Origin: MPNP01 sp965215545
GTDB taxonomy: Bacteria > Pseudomonadota > Alphaproteobacteria > Rhodobacterales > Rhodobacteraceae
NCBI GenBank assembly: GCA_965215545.1
Contig: OZ244066.1
Coordinates: forward strand, 124,001-188,000
DNA: 64,000 nucleotides
Reading direction: 5' to 3'
The position numbers were made by a program, and so were the translations under genes. The notes under the pieces were generated by a model. The model made no database searches, was not told the origin of the DNA, and saw nothing but the letters and a program-made list of their open reading frames with translations. Below are positions 55,081 to 63,810 of the stretch, in pieces (the first letter of the stretch is position 1; the number at the start of each line of letters is the position of its first letter).

Positions 55081-55099
55081 GGTCGTGGCCCAGTTTGAA
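55081..55099 (+). repeat. Left terminal inverted repeat of element 2
   Basis: GGTCGTGGCCCAGTTTGAA; 16 of 19 identical to the element 1 terminus. Confidence 0.82.
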
Positions 55100-55107
55100 A
55101 CATGTCC

Positions 55108-55136
55108 TTGCTTGCGGACCGCAAAAGGTGTAAACT
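55108..55136 (+). promoter_or_regulatory. Promoter inside element 2
   Basis: TTGCTT (55108-55113) and TAAACT (55131-55136) are 17 bases apart, just inside the left inverted repeat as in element 1. Confidence 0.58.
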
Positions 55137-55167
55137 GAAGACATCAACCCCATTGGAGGATTCCATC

Positions 55168-55854
55168 ATGATACGCTTGATCCCCCCCCCCCCTGAACGA
55201 CTGACCACCCTCGTCGCCGTCCTGGCGACACTGCTGGCCGCCCCTGCCGCCGCCCAACTGGTCATTCCCCCGACCACCGGGGAGGAAGCCTGCACCCAAG
55301 GCCAGTCAGAAATCAGACCGGGGGTATTTAATCTCGGAACTCCCACAAACGGCGGCCTGACATTCACCCTGCCATCAATCACACAGCAAAATCTTAGGGA
55401 CTGGGAGGAAAATTCCTTAATAATCTCACGAACAGTTTATGTGGGGGTTCAAGAAGGCGGGAAGGGTTTGCCAAGGCAGACAACAGGTCTCGGCTCAGTC
55501 GGATCGACCCCCTCAACCCAACGGCCCATCACCTACTCCAATCTGAAGAAGAACACGCGCTACACAGTCATTGTATACGGCAATCTTTATACCATGCCGT
55601 ACATCCGCCTCTGCTTCAAGACCCGTGGCGAGTTCTCGCCTGCCGAGCAGAACCTGGTTCTCGAGGGCGGTGTGTGGAAACCCAACCTAGCCCAATATAA
55701 CCGGACCGGGTGCTATGCGGTGGCCCGCACGCGGCAGGACATTCGGGACTGCTATTGCAACGGCACGCGCAACGGAACACACATCCTCGCCGGCCAGACT
55801 GTGGCGAGCCAGGCGCAAAGGCAGTATCTCAATTGTCCGGACCTCGACAGCTGA
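55168..55854 (+). CDS. Phase-variable exported six-cysteine protein, copy 2 (in frame)
   Basis: The 228-residue protein begins MIRLIPPPPERLTTLVAVLA and continues with a signal peptide ending AAPAAAQ; the mature part starts LVIPPTTG as in copy 1. Shared blocks are YVGVQEGG, NLKKNTRYTV, CFKTRGEFSPAEQNL and the near-invariant last 60 residues with Cys in RTGCYAV, DCYCNG and LNC; regions between differ in sequence and length. Six Cys suggest disulfides outside the cytoplasm. GGAGG lies nine bases before the ATG. The C run encodes the Pro stretch and is in frame here. Function and family are unknown. Confidence 0.8.
   Translation: MIRLIPPPPERLTTLVAVLATLLAAPAAAQLVIPPTTGEEACTQGQSEIRPGVFNLGTPTNGGLTFTLPSITQQNLRDWEENSLIISRTVYVGVQEGGKGLPRQTTGLGSVGSTPSTQRPITYSNLKKNTRYTVIVYGNLYTMPYIRLCFKTRGEFSPAEQNLVLEGGVWKPNLAQYNRTGCYAVARTRQDIRDCYCNGTRNGTHILAGQTVASQAQRQYLNCPDLDS
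55182..55193 (+). repeat. Poly-C tract (12 C) in the leader of copy 2
   Basis: Twelve C encode the four prolines just after MIRLI and leave the gene in frame. Gain or loss of one or two C would switch it off. Confidence 0.95.
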
Positions 55855-55974
55855 GCGGGGGCCGGTCGCGCTGGCACAATGAAAGGGACAGCGGTCGCCC
55901 TTGCCGATCGTGAAGATGACCGAAGGGGCGCGGGGTGGGACCCGAGCCGAAACCCGCACCAACAGAACAGCCAT

Positions 55975-55993
55975 TTCGGACTGGGTCACGACC
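55975..55993 (-). repeat. Right terminal inverted repeat of element 2
   Basis: TTCGGACTGGGTCACGACC; its complement matches the left arm at 16 of 19 positions. Confidence 0.78.
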
Positions 55994-56001
55994 CGGCGTT
56001 G
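55994..56001 (+). repeat. Right target-site duplication of element 2
   Basis: CGGCGTTG, one mismatch from CAGCGTTG at 55073-55080. Confidence 0.68.
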
Positions 56002-56034
56002 GGTGCTGGACGTCCTGCCAGTGCACAGGTGCCC

Positions 56035-57738
56035 TCAATGGCTTTCGCGCATGACTTCCCTTGTGTCCTGGCCGACCAGGAAATCGAGATCGGCGCCGGT
56101 ATTGGCCTGCATGACATGATCAATGTACATGCGGGCATACCCGCGCGTGTACGGCGGGGGTTCGGGGGACCAGGCAGCCCGGCGTTCGGCCAGGACATCC
56201 TCGGCAACGAGGAGATCAAGACGGCCCCCTGTGGTGTTCAGCCGGATTCTGTCGCCGGTCTCGACAAGTGCCAGGGGGCCACCAATCTGGGACTCGGGAG
56301 CGACATGCAGGACGACGGTCCCAAAGGCGGTCCCGGACATACGGGCATCCGAGATCCGGACGATGTCTCTGGCACCCTGTTCAGCCAGGCGCTTGGGTAT
56401 GGGAATGTTGCCGACTTCGGGCATACCCGGGTAACCCTTGGGCCCGCAGCCCCGGAGCACGAGGATCGTCCCTGCGTCGACGGGAAGATCGGGATCATCA
56501 ATGGTCGCCTTCATCTGTTCGATGCTCTCGAAGACATGCGCCTTGCCTTCATGATCAAGGAGGTCCTTGCTGGCAGCAGCCGGCTTGATCAGGGCTCCGT
56601 CCGGGGCCAGCGAACCCTGCAGAACCCGAATGCCGGCAGCAGGCTGTACCGGTGCGGCAAAAGGGTGGATGACATCCCGATTGTGGCACTCGGCGTCCTG
56701 CCAATAGAGAGCGATGTCCTGACGCAGCACGGTCATGGCCGGTTTGAGAAAATCCCTGATTTCCCGCAGGACCACGGCCATGCCCCCGGCATAGCAGAAA
56801 TCCTCCATCAGGTACGCACCAGCTGGCATGCAGTTGACGAGCAGCGGGATACTGGCGCCAGCATCGAAGTCCTGAAGGGTCAGATCGACGCCCAGGCGCC
56901 CGGCAATGGCCAACAGATGCACCACCGCGTTGCTCGACCCGCCGATGGCCGCATTGGCGAGGATGGCATTCTCAAAACTCGATCGCTGCAGGATCTGCGA
57001 AAGTCGGACATTGTGCTCAACGAGGTCCACAATGCATCGACCGCTCATATGGGCCAGGGCTGTTCGACGGGCATCGACAGCGGGAAGTGCGGCATTCCCG
57101 GGCAGGCTGATCCCCATCGCCTCGCAGAGACTGGCCATGGTTGATGCCGTCCCCATGGTCATGCAGACACCGGCCGAGCGGGAATTGCCGGCTTCGGCGG
57201 ACAGGAACGCATCCATGGACATGCGACCGGCTCGGACATCCTCGTCGAATTTCCAAACGTGGGTTCCCGAACCGATATCCTGGCCACGCCATTTACCATT
57301 CAGCATCGGGCCGGCGGACACGACAATCGTTGGCAGGTCGACCGAGGCTGCACCCATGATTTGTCCCGGTGTGGTCTTGTCGCAACCCCCGAGCAGCACC
57401 ACACCATCCATGCCATAGCCCCGGATGCTTTCCTCGACATCCATGGCCAGGAGATTCCGGAACAGCATGGCTGTTGGCTTGATCTGGGTCTCACCGAGCG
57501 ACATGACCGGAAATTCCACCGGAAAGCCTCCCGCCTCCCAGACGCCCCGCTTGACGGCCCCGGCCAAGTCGCGCAGGCCCGAGTTGCAGGGGGTCAGTTC
57601 CGACCATGTGTTGCACACACCGATGACCGGGCGGCCATCAAAGACATGGTGGGGGAATCCCTGGTTTTTCATCCAGCTGCGATGAATGAAACCATCCCGG
57701 TCCTGCTTGCCATACCACCGGGTGCTGCGCCTTGTCAT
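56035..57738 (-). CDS. IlvD/Edd-family dehydratase, sugar-acid type
   Basis: The 567-residue enzyme has the iron-sulfur cysteines in VCNTWSELTPCN, LLGGCDKTTPGQIMG and VCMTMGTASTMA, plus GNSRSAG and the C-terminal VRISDARMSGTAFGTVVLHV. The sequence around TRWYGKQDRDGFIHRSWMKN resembles L-arabinonate and related sugar-acid dehydratases more than branched-chain IlvD. It dehydrates an aldonate to a 2-keto-3-deoxy acid. ATG 57738 is chosen by family length. Confidence 0.85.
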   Translation of the reverse strand: MTRRSTRWYGKQDRDGFIHRSWMKNQGFPHHVFDGRPVIGVCNTWSELTPCNSGLRDLAGAVKRGVWEAGGFPVEFPVMSLGETQIKPTAMLFRNLLAMDVEESIRGYGMDGVVLLGGCDKTTPGQIMGAASVDLPTIVVSAGPMLNGKWRGQDIGSGTHVWKFDEDVRAGRMSMDAFLSAEAGNSRSAGVCMTMGTASTMASLCEAMGISLPGNAALPAVDARRTALAHMSGRCIVDLVEHNVRLSQILQRSSFENAILANAAIGGSSNAVVHLLAIAGRLGVDLTLQDFDAGASIPLLVNCMPAGAYLMEDFCYAGGMAVVLREIRDFLKPAMTVLRQDIALYWQDAECHNRDVIHPFAAPVQPAAGIRVLQGSLAPDGALIKPAAASKDLLDHEGKAHVFESIEQMKATIDDPDLPVDAGTILVLRGCGPKGYPGMPEVGNIPIPKRLAEQGARDIVRISDARMSGTAFGTVVLHVAPESQIGGPLALVETGDRIRLNTTGGRLDLLVAEDVLAERRAAWSPEPPPYTRGYARMYIDHVMQANTGADLDFLVGQDTREVMRESH

Positions 57739-57966
57739 GTCCACATCTGTATCCTTCCGATCTTGAGTGTCCGCTTTGCAACACAGACCCGTGATAGGCA
57801 AGAGCCAGCCGCCGGGATGGCAGCGAACGACCGAAACGGCTCGGCACTATTGGGTTTTCTCCTTGTCTTGAATTCGGGCCGGCTATACGTCAATACCCTT
57901 GCCACGGGGTGAGACGGGCGGATTTCCCTGCTGGTCGTATTGTTGAATTCGTGGACAGGCATTCTC

Positions 57967-58476
57967 ATGTCACAATTTCCATCAGCATTTGATCTCGAAG
58001 GGCTCATCAGGTGCGCACGCGGTGAGCTGTTCGGAAGGGGCAATGCCCAATTGCCCATGCCGCCGATGCTGATGTTTGATCGCATCACCGAGGTGTCTGC
58101 CGATCAGGGGCCGCACGACAGGGGCCATATCGTTGCCGAGCTTGATATCAAACCGGACCTGTGGTTTTTCTCCTGCCATTTCGTTGACGATCCGGTCATG
58201 CCGGGCTGTCTTGGTCTCGATGCCTTCTGGCAACTCACCGGCTTCAATCTCGCCTGGCGTGGTCTCAAGGGCCGGGGCCGGGCGCTGGGGACCGGCGAGG
58301 TCAAGTTCACCGAGATGGTCACACCAGCCAATCGGTTGCTGACGTATATTGTCGATTTCACCCGCGTGATTGATCGCAAACTCAAACTGGGCATTGCAGA
58401 TGGAACGATGCTGGCCGATGGCAGGGTGATCTACAGGGCCACCGGCCTCAAGGTCGGCCTGTTCAGGTCGGAATAG
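57967..58476 (+). CDS. fabA: 3-hydroxydecanoyl-ACP dehydratase/isomerase
   Basis: The 169-residue hot-dog enzyme has PPMLMFDRITEV and the active-site CHFVDDPVMPGCLGLDAFWQ with the catalytic His and Asp. It introduces the double bond in anaerobic unsaturated fatty acid synthesis. ATG 57967 matches the family start. First gene of fabA-fabB-fabI. Confidence 0.95.
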   Translation: MSQFPSAFDLEGLIRCARGELFGRGNAQLPMPPMLMFDRITEVSADQGPHDRGHIVAELDIKPDLWFFSCHFVDDPVMPGCLGLDAFWQLTGFNLAWRGLKGRGRALGTGEVKFTEMVTPANRLLTYIVDFTRVIDRKLKLGIADGTMLADGRVIYRATGLKVGLFRSE

Positions 58477-58499
58477 CTGGTGAATTGGTCAGGAGAGCC

Positions 58500-59729
58500 A
58501 TGATGCGCCGCGTCGTGATCACAGGCATCGGGATTGTTGCACCGATTGGCAACAACGCTGGCGAGGTGGCCGAGGCGCTGCGGTCCGGCACATCCGGGGT
58601 AACATATGCCGAGGACTATGCAGAGCATGGGTTCCGCAGCCGGATCCATGGCAAGCCGACCATCGTCCTTGAGGATCATGTCGACCGGCGCCAGATGCGT
58701 TTCATGGGCCCCGGTGCCGCCTACAACTACATTGCCATGGAACAGGCGATCGCCGATTCCGGTCTTGAGGAGGGAGAGGTCTCGCATGAGCGGACCGGTC
58801 TGATCACGGGGTCGGGTGGGCCCTCCACATCAAACTTCTTCCACGCCCATGGGATCGTTCAGAAAACCGGCAGCCCCAAACGTATGGGCCCGTTCATGGT
58901 CACCCGGTGCATGTCGTCCACCAATTCAGCCAGCCTGGCGACACCGTTCAGGATCAAGGGCGTGAACTACTCGATCACATCGGCCTGTGCGACCTCGGCG
59001 CATTGCATCGGCAACGGGGTCGAGCAGATCCAGCTCAACAAACAGGACATCATCTTCGCCGGGGGCGGCGAAGAGATCGACTGGAGCCTGTCGTGCCTCT
59101 TTGATGCCATGGGCGCCATGAGTTCCAAATACAATGACACGCCGGCAACGGCCTCACGCCCCTTCGATGCCACCCGCGACGGATTTGTCATTGCCGGGGG
59201 CGGCGGCGTTGTGGTGCTTGAGGAACTTGAGCACGCTCGATCCCGCGGTGCCAGGATCTATTGCGAAGTCACCGGCTACGGAGCCACCTCGGATGGGTTT
59301 GACATGGTGGCACCTTCCGGAGAGGGCGGTGAACGCTCAATGCGGCTGGCCATGGCCAGCCTCCAGGGCCGCAGGGTGGATTACATCAATGCCCATGGGA
59401 CATCGACCCCGGCTGGTGATGTGGTAGAGGTCGAAGCGATCCGCCGGGTCTTCGCAGACCGGACCATGCCGCAGATCAGTTCAACCAAGTCCCTGACTGG
59501 CCATTCACTCGGTGCGACCGGTGTGCATGAAGCCATCTACTGTATCCTGATGATGGAGGGGCACTTCCTTGCGGCATCGGCCAACATCACCAGCCTTGAC
59601 CCGGCCATCGGTGCGGACGAGATCGTTCGCACAACCACCGAGGATGTGGAGTTCGATACGGTGCTGAGCAACAGTTTCGGCTTCGGCGGCACCAATGCCA
59701 CCCTTGCCCTGAGTACACTGCATGGGTGA
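58500..59729 (+). CDS. fabB: 3-oxoacyl-ACP synthase I
   Basis: The 409-residue condensing enzyme has RRVVITGIGIVAPIG, the nucleophile in SITSACATSAHCIG, the His in NAHGTSTPAGD and GHSLGATG with the second His region. It elongates the cis-3-decenoyl product of FabA. AGGAGA lies seven bases before ATG 58500; ATG 58503 is equivalent. Confidence 0.95.
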   Translation: MMRRVVITGIGIVAPIGNNAGEVAEALRSGTSGVTYAEDYAEHGFRSRIHGKPTIVLEDHVDRRQMRFMGPGAAYNYIAMEQAIADSGLEEGEVSHERTGLITGSGGPSTSNFFHAHGIVQKTGSPKRMGPFMVTRCMSSTNSASLATPFRIKGVNYSITSACATSAHCIGNGVEQIQLNKQDIIFAGGGEEIDWSLSCLFDAMGAMSSKYNDTPATASRPFDATRDGFVIAGGGGVVVLEELEHARSRGARIYCEVTGYGATSDGFDMVAPSGEGGERSMRLAMASLQGRRVDYINAHGTSTPAGDVVEVEAIRRVFADRTMPQISSTKSLTGHSLGATGVHEAIYCILMMEGHFLAASANITSLDPAIGADEIVRTTTEDVEFDTVLSNSFGFGGTNATLALSTLHG

Positions 59730-60524
59730 ATGGGGATGACGGGGGTCCTGGCCGGCAAGCGTGGTCTTGTCATGGGCATTGCCAACGCCCGCTCGATCGC
59801 CTGGGGGATTGCCAGCGCCCTGCAGGCTGCGGGAGCAGAACTGGCTGTCAGCTACCAGAATGAGGCCATGGGCAAACGGGTGATCCCACTTGGCGAGGCG
59901 CTGGGTGCGTCGATCATCATGCAGGCTGACATCATGAATCCCGATGAGCTGGATGCACTGTTCGACCAGATCGGGACCCGCTGGGGACAGCTCGACTTTC
60001 TGGTCCATGCCATGGCGTATTCAGACAGAGCCGAGCTCACTGGACGTTTCATCGCCACCAGTCGGGACAACTTCACCATCTCACTGGAGGTTTCCTGTTA
60101 TTCCTTCATTGATCTCGCCCGCCGTGCCCATGCGCTGATGACAGGGGGCGGGACATTGCTGACCCTGACCTATCAGGGTGCCAATCGTGTGTCACCGCAT
60201 TACAACGTCATGGGAGTCGCCAAGGCTGCCCTCGAGTCGACCGTGCGCTATCTTGCCAACGATCTCGGGCCCGAAGGGGTCCGCGTCAACGCCATCAGCC
60301 CCGGCCCCATGAAGACCCTGGCGGGGGCGGCCATTGGCGGAGCCCGCAAGACATTCAGGCACACGGAGACCAACGCGCCCCTGCGGTCCAATGCCACCCT
60401 CGAAGCCATCGGCGGCACGGCTGTCTACCTGGCATCGGATGCCGGCCGCTGCACGACCGGCGAGATCATCCGGGTCGATGGCGGTTTCCATATCCTTGGC
60501 ATGCCCCAGGCCGAAAATATCTGA
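59730..60524 (+). CDS. fabI: Enoyl-ACP reductase (NADH)
   Basis: The 264-residue SDR-type reductase has GLVMGIANARSIAWGIA, VHAMAYSDRAELTGRF, the catalytic YNVMGVAKAALE and VNAISPGPMKTLA. It performs the final reduction in each elongation cycle and is the triclosan target family. Its ATG directly follows the fabB stop (TGAATG), so it is coupled. Confidence 0.95.
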   Translation: MGMTGVLAGKRGLVMGIANARSIAWGIASALQAAGAELAVSYQNEAMGKRVIPLGEALGASIIMQADIMNPDELDALFDQIGTRWGQLDFLVHAMAYSDRAELTGRFIATSRDNFTISLEVSCYSFIDLARRAHALMTGGGTLLTLTYQGANRVSPHYNVMGVAKAALESTVRYLANDLGPEGVRVNAISPGPMKTLAGAAIGGARKTFRHTETNAPLRSNATLEAIGGTAVYLASDAGRCTTGEIIRVDGGFHILGMPQAENI

Positions 60525-60614
60525 TCACCGCGCACCGATCATCATTGGATCCGGGACCTCTGCCTGCAAACCGCACCGGATTGCGGGTCGATCCCGCCGG
60601 GACCCCGCGTCTGG

Positions 60615-60995
60615 TCAGGCCGTTGCCTCGGACTGCATGAGGCCAACCGTGGCCCCACTGTTGTCAAGGATGATGCCAATCCGGCCCACGCCTGGCACCT
60701 GGAAGACCGGCCTGAGACAGGATCCGCCTGCCGCCTCGACCCCGGCAATCGCCGCATCGATATCCCTGGTCTCGATGTACATCAGCCAACTGGCCGGGAT
60801 CGATCCCGCAGTCTCCAGGCTGTTCAGGTCAAAGAGACCGGCAACCATCTCACCATCCTGAAAGGCCACGATATAGTTCTGGGGATTGTCTGCCGAGAAC
60901 TGCCAACCAAGCAGGTCTCCATAAAATGACTTGGCTGCCTCGACATCATGCGTGTTGAGTTCATTCCAGACAATTGTGCCATGGTTTGGTGCCAT
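60615..60995 (-). CDS. VOC (glyoxalase/bleomycin-resistance) family protein
   Basis: The 126-residue protein shows the paired beta-alpha-beta-beta-beta units of the vicinal oxygen chelate fold: IVWNELNTHDVEAAKSFYGD with LLGW, and WLMYIETRDIDAAIAGVEAA. Metal ligands are not conserved clearly, so the activity is open. GGAGGAG sits close before ATG 60995. It converges with fabI. Confidence 0.85.
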   Translation of the reverse strand: MAPNHGTIVWNELNTHDVEAAKSFYGDLLGWQFSADNPQNYIVAFQDGEMVAGLFDLNSLETAGSIPASWLMYIETRDIDAAIAGVEAAGGSCLRPVFQVPGVGRIGIILDNSGATVGLMQSEATA

Positions 60996-61020
60996 GATCT
61001 CCTCCATTCCAATCCCGGAT

Positions 61021-61573
61021 CAGGCGCAAGTCCAGACATCATGAACTGGTCTGTCCTTGCAGGCAGGACCGACCGCTTGCCCCTGCAAGGGGTCCTACCA
61101 TGAAGGGCATGTCAATCTCAAACTGTCTCTGTTCAGGGTCTTGCCCTGGAGCGTGTCAAGGTGACGGCTTCGCCGGTGGCGGGCACAGGCCGCGGCGGGT
61201 CGCCCATGCGACACCGGGCATCGAGTCAATAATGGTGGGGCTGGCGAGCGACAGACACAGGTCCGCAGGCCGGCCCAGGCGGACCCGCGTCAGGCGCGCA
61301 TCGCGACCTGCAAGGTTGAACATGACTGGGGATGGCGCGGGCCCCAGCCGGGGCGTCGTCGTCCAAGCGACGGGCGCGGGTGCGCAGCTGCCGTTCGGCC
61401 GCCCGGACCACAGGGTGCAAGTGGTCTGGCAGGCGGTCGATGCGGGTGCGGATACCACTCCAAGCCGGCCTGACACACCGATCCCTGCCTTGTGACGGTC
61501 TTCCGTCCGTCTCAGCCCTGAATCCCGAGTCTCAAGCAGAGGCAATCAGAGTTTCAACGCTACACCCACTCTC
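61021..61573. other. Unresolved region, possibly a decayed gene
   Basis: On the minus strand, broken frames between about 61200 and 61500 read RIDRLPDHLHPVVRAAERQL and RTRARRL, which look like a coding helical segment, but the frame shifts several times. I cannot name a family. No RNA or repeat was seen. Confidence 0.4.
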
Positions 61574-62083
61574 TTATTGAACGGACCAGGGAACGGTTTT
61601 ACGACGTTGGTTTTGACCACAAATGATGGGATGGGCATCAATCGCCTTCAACTTCCTAGATTTAAGCTTTTGCAATACCGAAGCAGTGTCAATGGGTTTT
61701 GGCCGGAGTCTTGTTCGGAACGGAGGTTGTTCCAAATGAAGCGCAACCCGCCATGTCCTTGATCGCAGCGATGTCTTGGCGTGCTGTTGTTCGTTTGCAT
61801 CGTTTGCTATTTTCGCCGCTGCCGCCAAGCCTGCCAGTGTGTCCCTTGCCTTGATGGCCAGTTCATCGGCGATGCATACCGGCTTGGTGCACGGGTGACG
61901 GCGATAGTCCTTGACCTCGATGAGCCAGGAGACACCGTTGTGGACACAGAGGATATCAATGGCCCTGCATCCACCTGCGACAGACTGGAATTGACACCGA
62001 TGGAAGGACCACTTGTCATATTGACTGGCTTGACAGGTAGCCGGGAAACTGAAGGTAGGTTTCCCTTGTGAGATTGTTGTCAT
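61574..62083 (-). CDS. Putative PD-(D/E)XK nuclease-like partner of the AAA ATPase
   Basis: The 169-residue protein carries AIDILCVHNGVSWLIEVKDY, an Asp followed after 12 residues by E-x-K, the pattern of PD-(D/E)XK nucleases. The helical middle is ADELAIKARDTLAGLAAA and the C-terminus is basic. It starts within the stop of the upstream ATPase (ATGA). Together they look like a small defence or repair module. Function is inferred from motif and pairing only. Confidence 0.58.
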   Translation of the reverse strand: MTTISQGKPTFSFPATCQASQYDKWSFHRCQFQSVAGGCRAIDILCVHNGVSWLIEVKDYRRHPCTKPVCIADELAIKARDTLAGLAAAAKIANDANEQQHAKTSLRSRTWRVALHLEQPPFRTRLRPKPIDTASVLQKLKSRKLKAIDAHPIICGQNQRRKTVPWSVQ

Positions 62084-63056
62084 TCGCCGCCCCCCCCCAC
62101 GCTTGGCATGAAATTCTCAACATAACGGTCTGACTGCTCCAGATCCTCATCCAGCAAGAGCAATGGGTCAACATCCTCGATATCCTTGGCCTGGGACACA
62201 ACGACACCCTCATCATTTCGACACAAAGCAAAATAGCGGTCGTCAATGCTGTCAAACTCACATTTGAGCAGGATTGCGAATTCCCGCAGCAGGAACAGGC
62301 CGTGGGTGGCCACGATGACCTGGAGACCCGCTCGGCAGAGGCCCAGGATTGCTCGCGCAACTTCACGAATGAGACGGGGATTGAGATTGGCCTCCGGCTC
62401 GTCCCAGACCAGGCATCCCTTGTCAAGGAGTGAACCCGTGGCAATCAGCCGCACAAGCATGGAAATCCTGCGCCATCCTTCAGCGACCAGCGACATCTCC
62501 AAATGGCTCGCATCGAATGGTGCCAGGTAGAAACGACCGCTGGTGCTGTCAAGGACGACACGCCCGCCGAGTTGTTCCTCCAGGGGCTCGATCAAACGTG
62601 CAATGGTTCCGTCCTGTTCTCCCTTCAGTGCTGGCGCACCGAGCAGGAGACAGGTGTCCCGCCAGGTTTCATCGAATTCCAGATGGCGTGTTTCATGGAG
62701 CGGGACAAATCCGGGACAAATGGTGAGCAGTTCCCGGGTGGGGATGAACACCGGAGGTCTGGTCTGCCATCCGGAAAGTGTCCTTTTTGACGGTGAACAA
62801 GACGGCCCAGGCGATCTTCCGGACGGAAAACGCTGTTGAGCTTGTCTGCGATCCTGGTCTGCAGCAGCGTTTTGGTTGGTGCCCCGTTGCGTTTCTTCGA
62901 TTCTTCAACACTCATTGCCATGACTGCGTAAGGGAGTTTGAGAAGATGGGTCTTGCCTGTCCCATTCGCACCGACAATGACATTGAGGCCTCTGGAAAAC
63001 TCCAGTTTGGTATCCTTGAAAACAGTGAAATCCTTGACTTCAAGAGAGTCGAGCAC
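62080..63056 (-). pseudogene. AAA (SMC/OLD-like) ATPase with internal deletion and frameshift
   Basis: GTG 63056 starts LDSLEVKDFTVFKDTKLEFS and Walker A VIVGANGTGKTHLLKL. The second half in another frame has VFIPTRELLTICPGF, LVAEGWRRISMLVRLIATGS, Walker B GCLVWDEPEANLNP, and the His switch VIVATHGLFLLRE. Between RLGRLVHRQKG and PPVFIPTREL about 70 family residues are missing and the frame changes near 62760-62830, so the gene is broken. The C-terminus QSDRYVENFMPSVGGGGE ends in a G9 run that borders the nuclease gene. Confidence 0.75.
62090..62098 (-). repeat. Mononucleotide tract (9 G on the minus strand)
   Basis: Nine G lie in the last codons of the ATPase just before the ATGA junction with the nuclease gene. 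Ten G would fuse the two reading frames (VGGGRRMTTIS). Confidence 0.93.
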
Positions 63057-63264
63057 TGGAGGTTCTTCCTTTTGGGAGCATCATTGCATTCGAAGGCCAA
63101 ACAATACTGGCATCGTCCATACCCTACCACTTCATCCCGACGCAGGGCTGAAGACCAACCCTTGGAGGATAGCAGACGGACCGGACGCTCACAAAGGTCG
63201 CAAGGATTTTGTTTTGTACGTAACTGCTCGTCCCTTCCCAAGTGCAGATGGCCTGTCATCGTGA

Positions 63265-63810
63265 TCAATCATGCGGCCGCCTGTCCGGTCGGTGCAATCG
63301 CAATGGCAGCAAGTGGATGGCAGCCGCGGGCTGCCACGATCCGGAAACAGCCGGACACCTTCTGCTTGACCCTGGCCATCCGGATGTCACGCTCCGCCTC
63401 GCTATGCCGATAGCGGCACAGGCAACGTTGTTCATAAAGCTGAGATCCGGGTCGCCTATGAACGGCACAGACTCCTCGTGCTGCTTGAGACGTGCATGCA
63501 GGGTATGCGCATTGGACTTCGCAATCCACCCGCGCCGTCCCTTCGGCCACGGCGGGATGGCGGGCAACTCCCGGGCGCCCTGCATCAGAATGGTCCGGTC
63601 GCGCTTGCGTATGGCCCGATGCTCGACCACGGTCAGGGTCGAGGTTGGGCTTTGGTTGACCCGGTGACACGTCGTGCGCAGAAATGCCCCCATCAAGCGG
63701 GCCCAGCGCAAGTCGTTGGACTCGACGACAAGGGCCAGTTCCCTGAGAAAGTGGTGCCAAAATGTTGAATGCAACATTTTTGGTAACTGTTCAGGATCCT
63801 GAGCCAGCAA
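63265..63810 (-). pseudogene. C-terminal part of an IS66-type transposase, frameshifted
   Basis: The minus strand gives HHFLRELALVVESNDLRWAR and FIGDPDLSFMNN in one frame, then EAERDIRMARVKQKVSGCFR in another. These are consecutive parts of the C-terminal DDE domain of IS66 transposases (NNxAERDIRMxKVKQKxSGCFR). The N-terminal two thirds are absent. A TAACTGTTCAGG end at 63783 is adjacent and matches 27012-27023. Confidence 0.7.

Larger units (their letters stand above)
55081..55993 (+). mobile_element. Cargo-only mobile element, copy 2 (913 bp)
   Basis: The segment begins GGTCGTGGCCCAGTTTGAA (55081-55099) and ends with the related inverted TTCGGACTGGGTCACGACC (55975-55993); the arms match at 16 of 19 positions. 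The 8-bp flanks CAGCGTTG and CGGCGTTG differ by one base. Size, ends, target-duplication length, internal promoter and cargo gene all parallel element 1. No transposase is present. The more diverged ends suggest an older insertion. It sits between the S49 peptidase and the dehydratase genes without breaking either. Confidence 0.82.
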
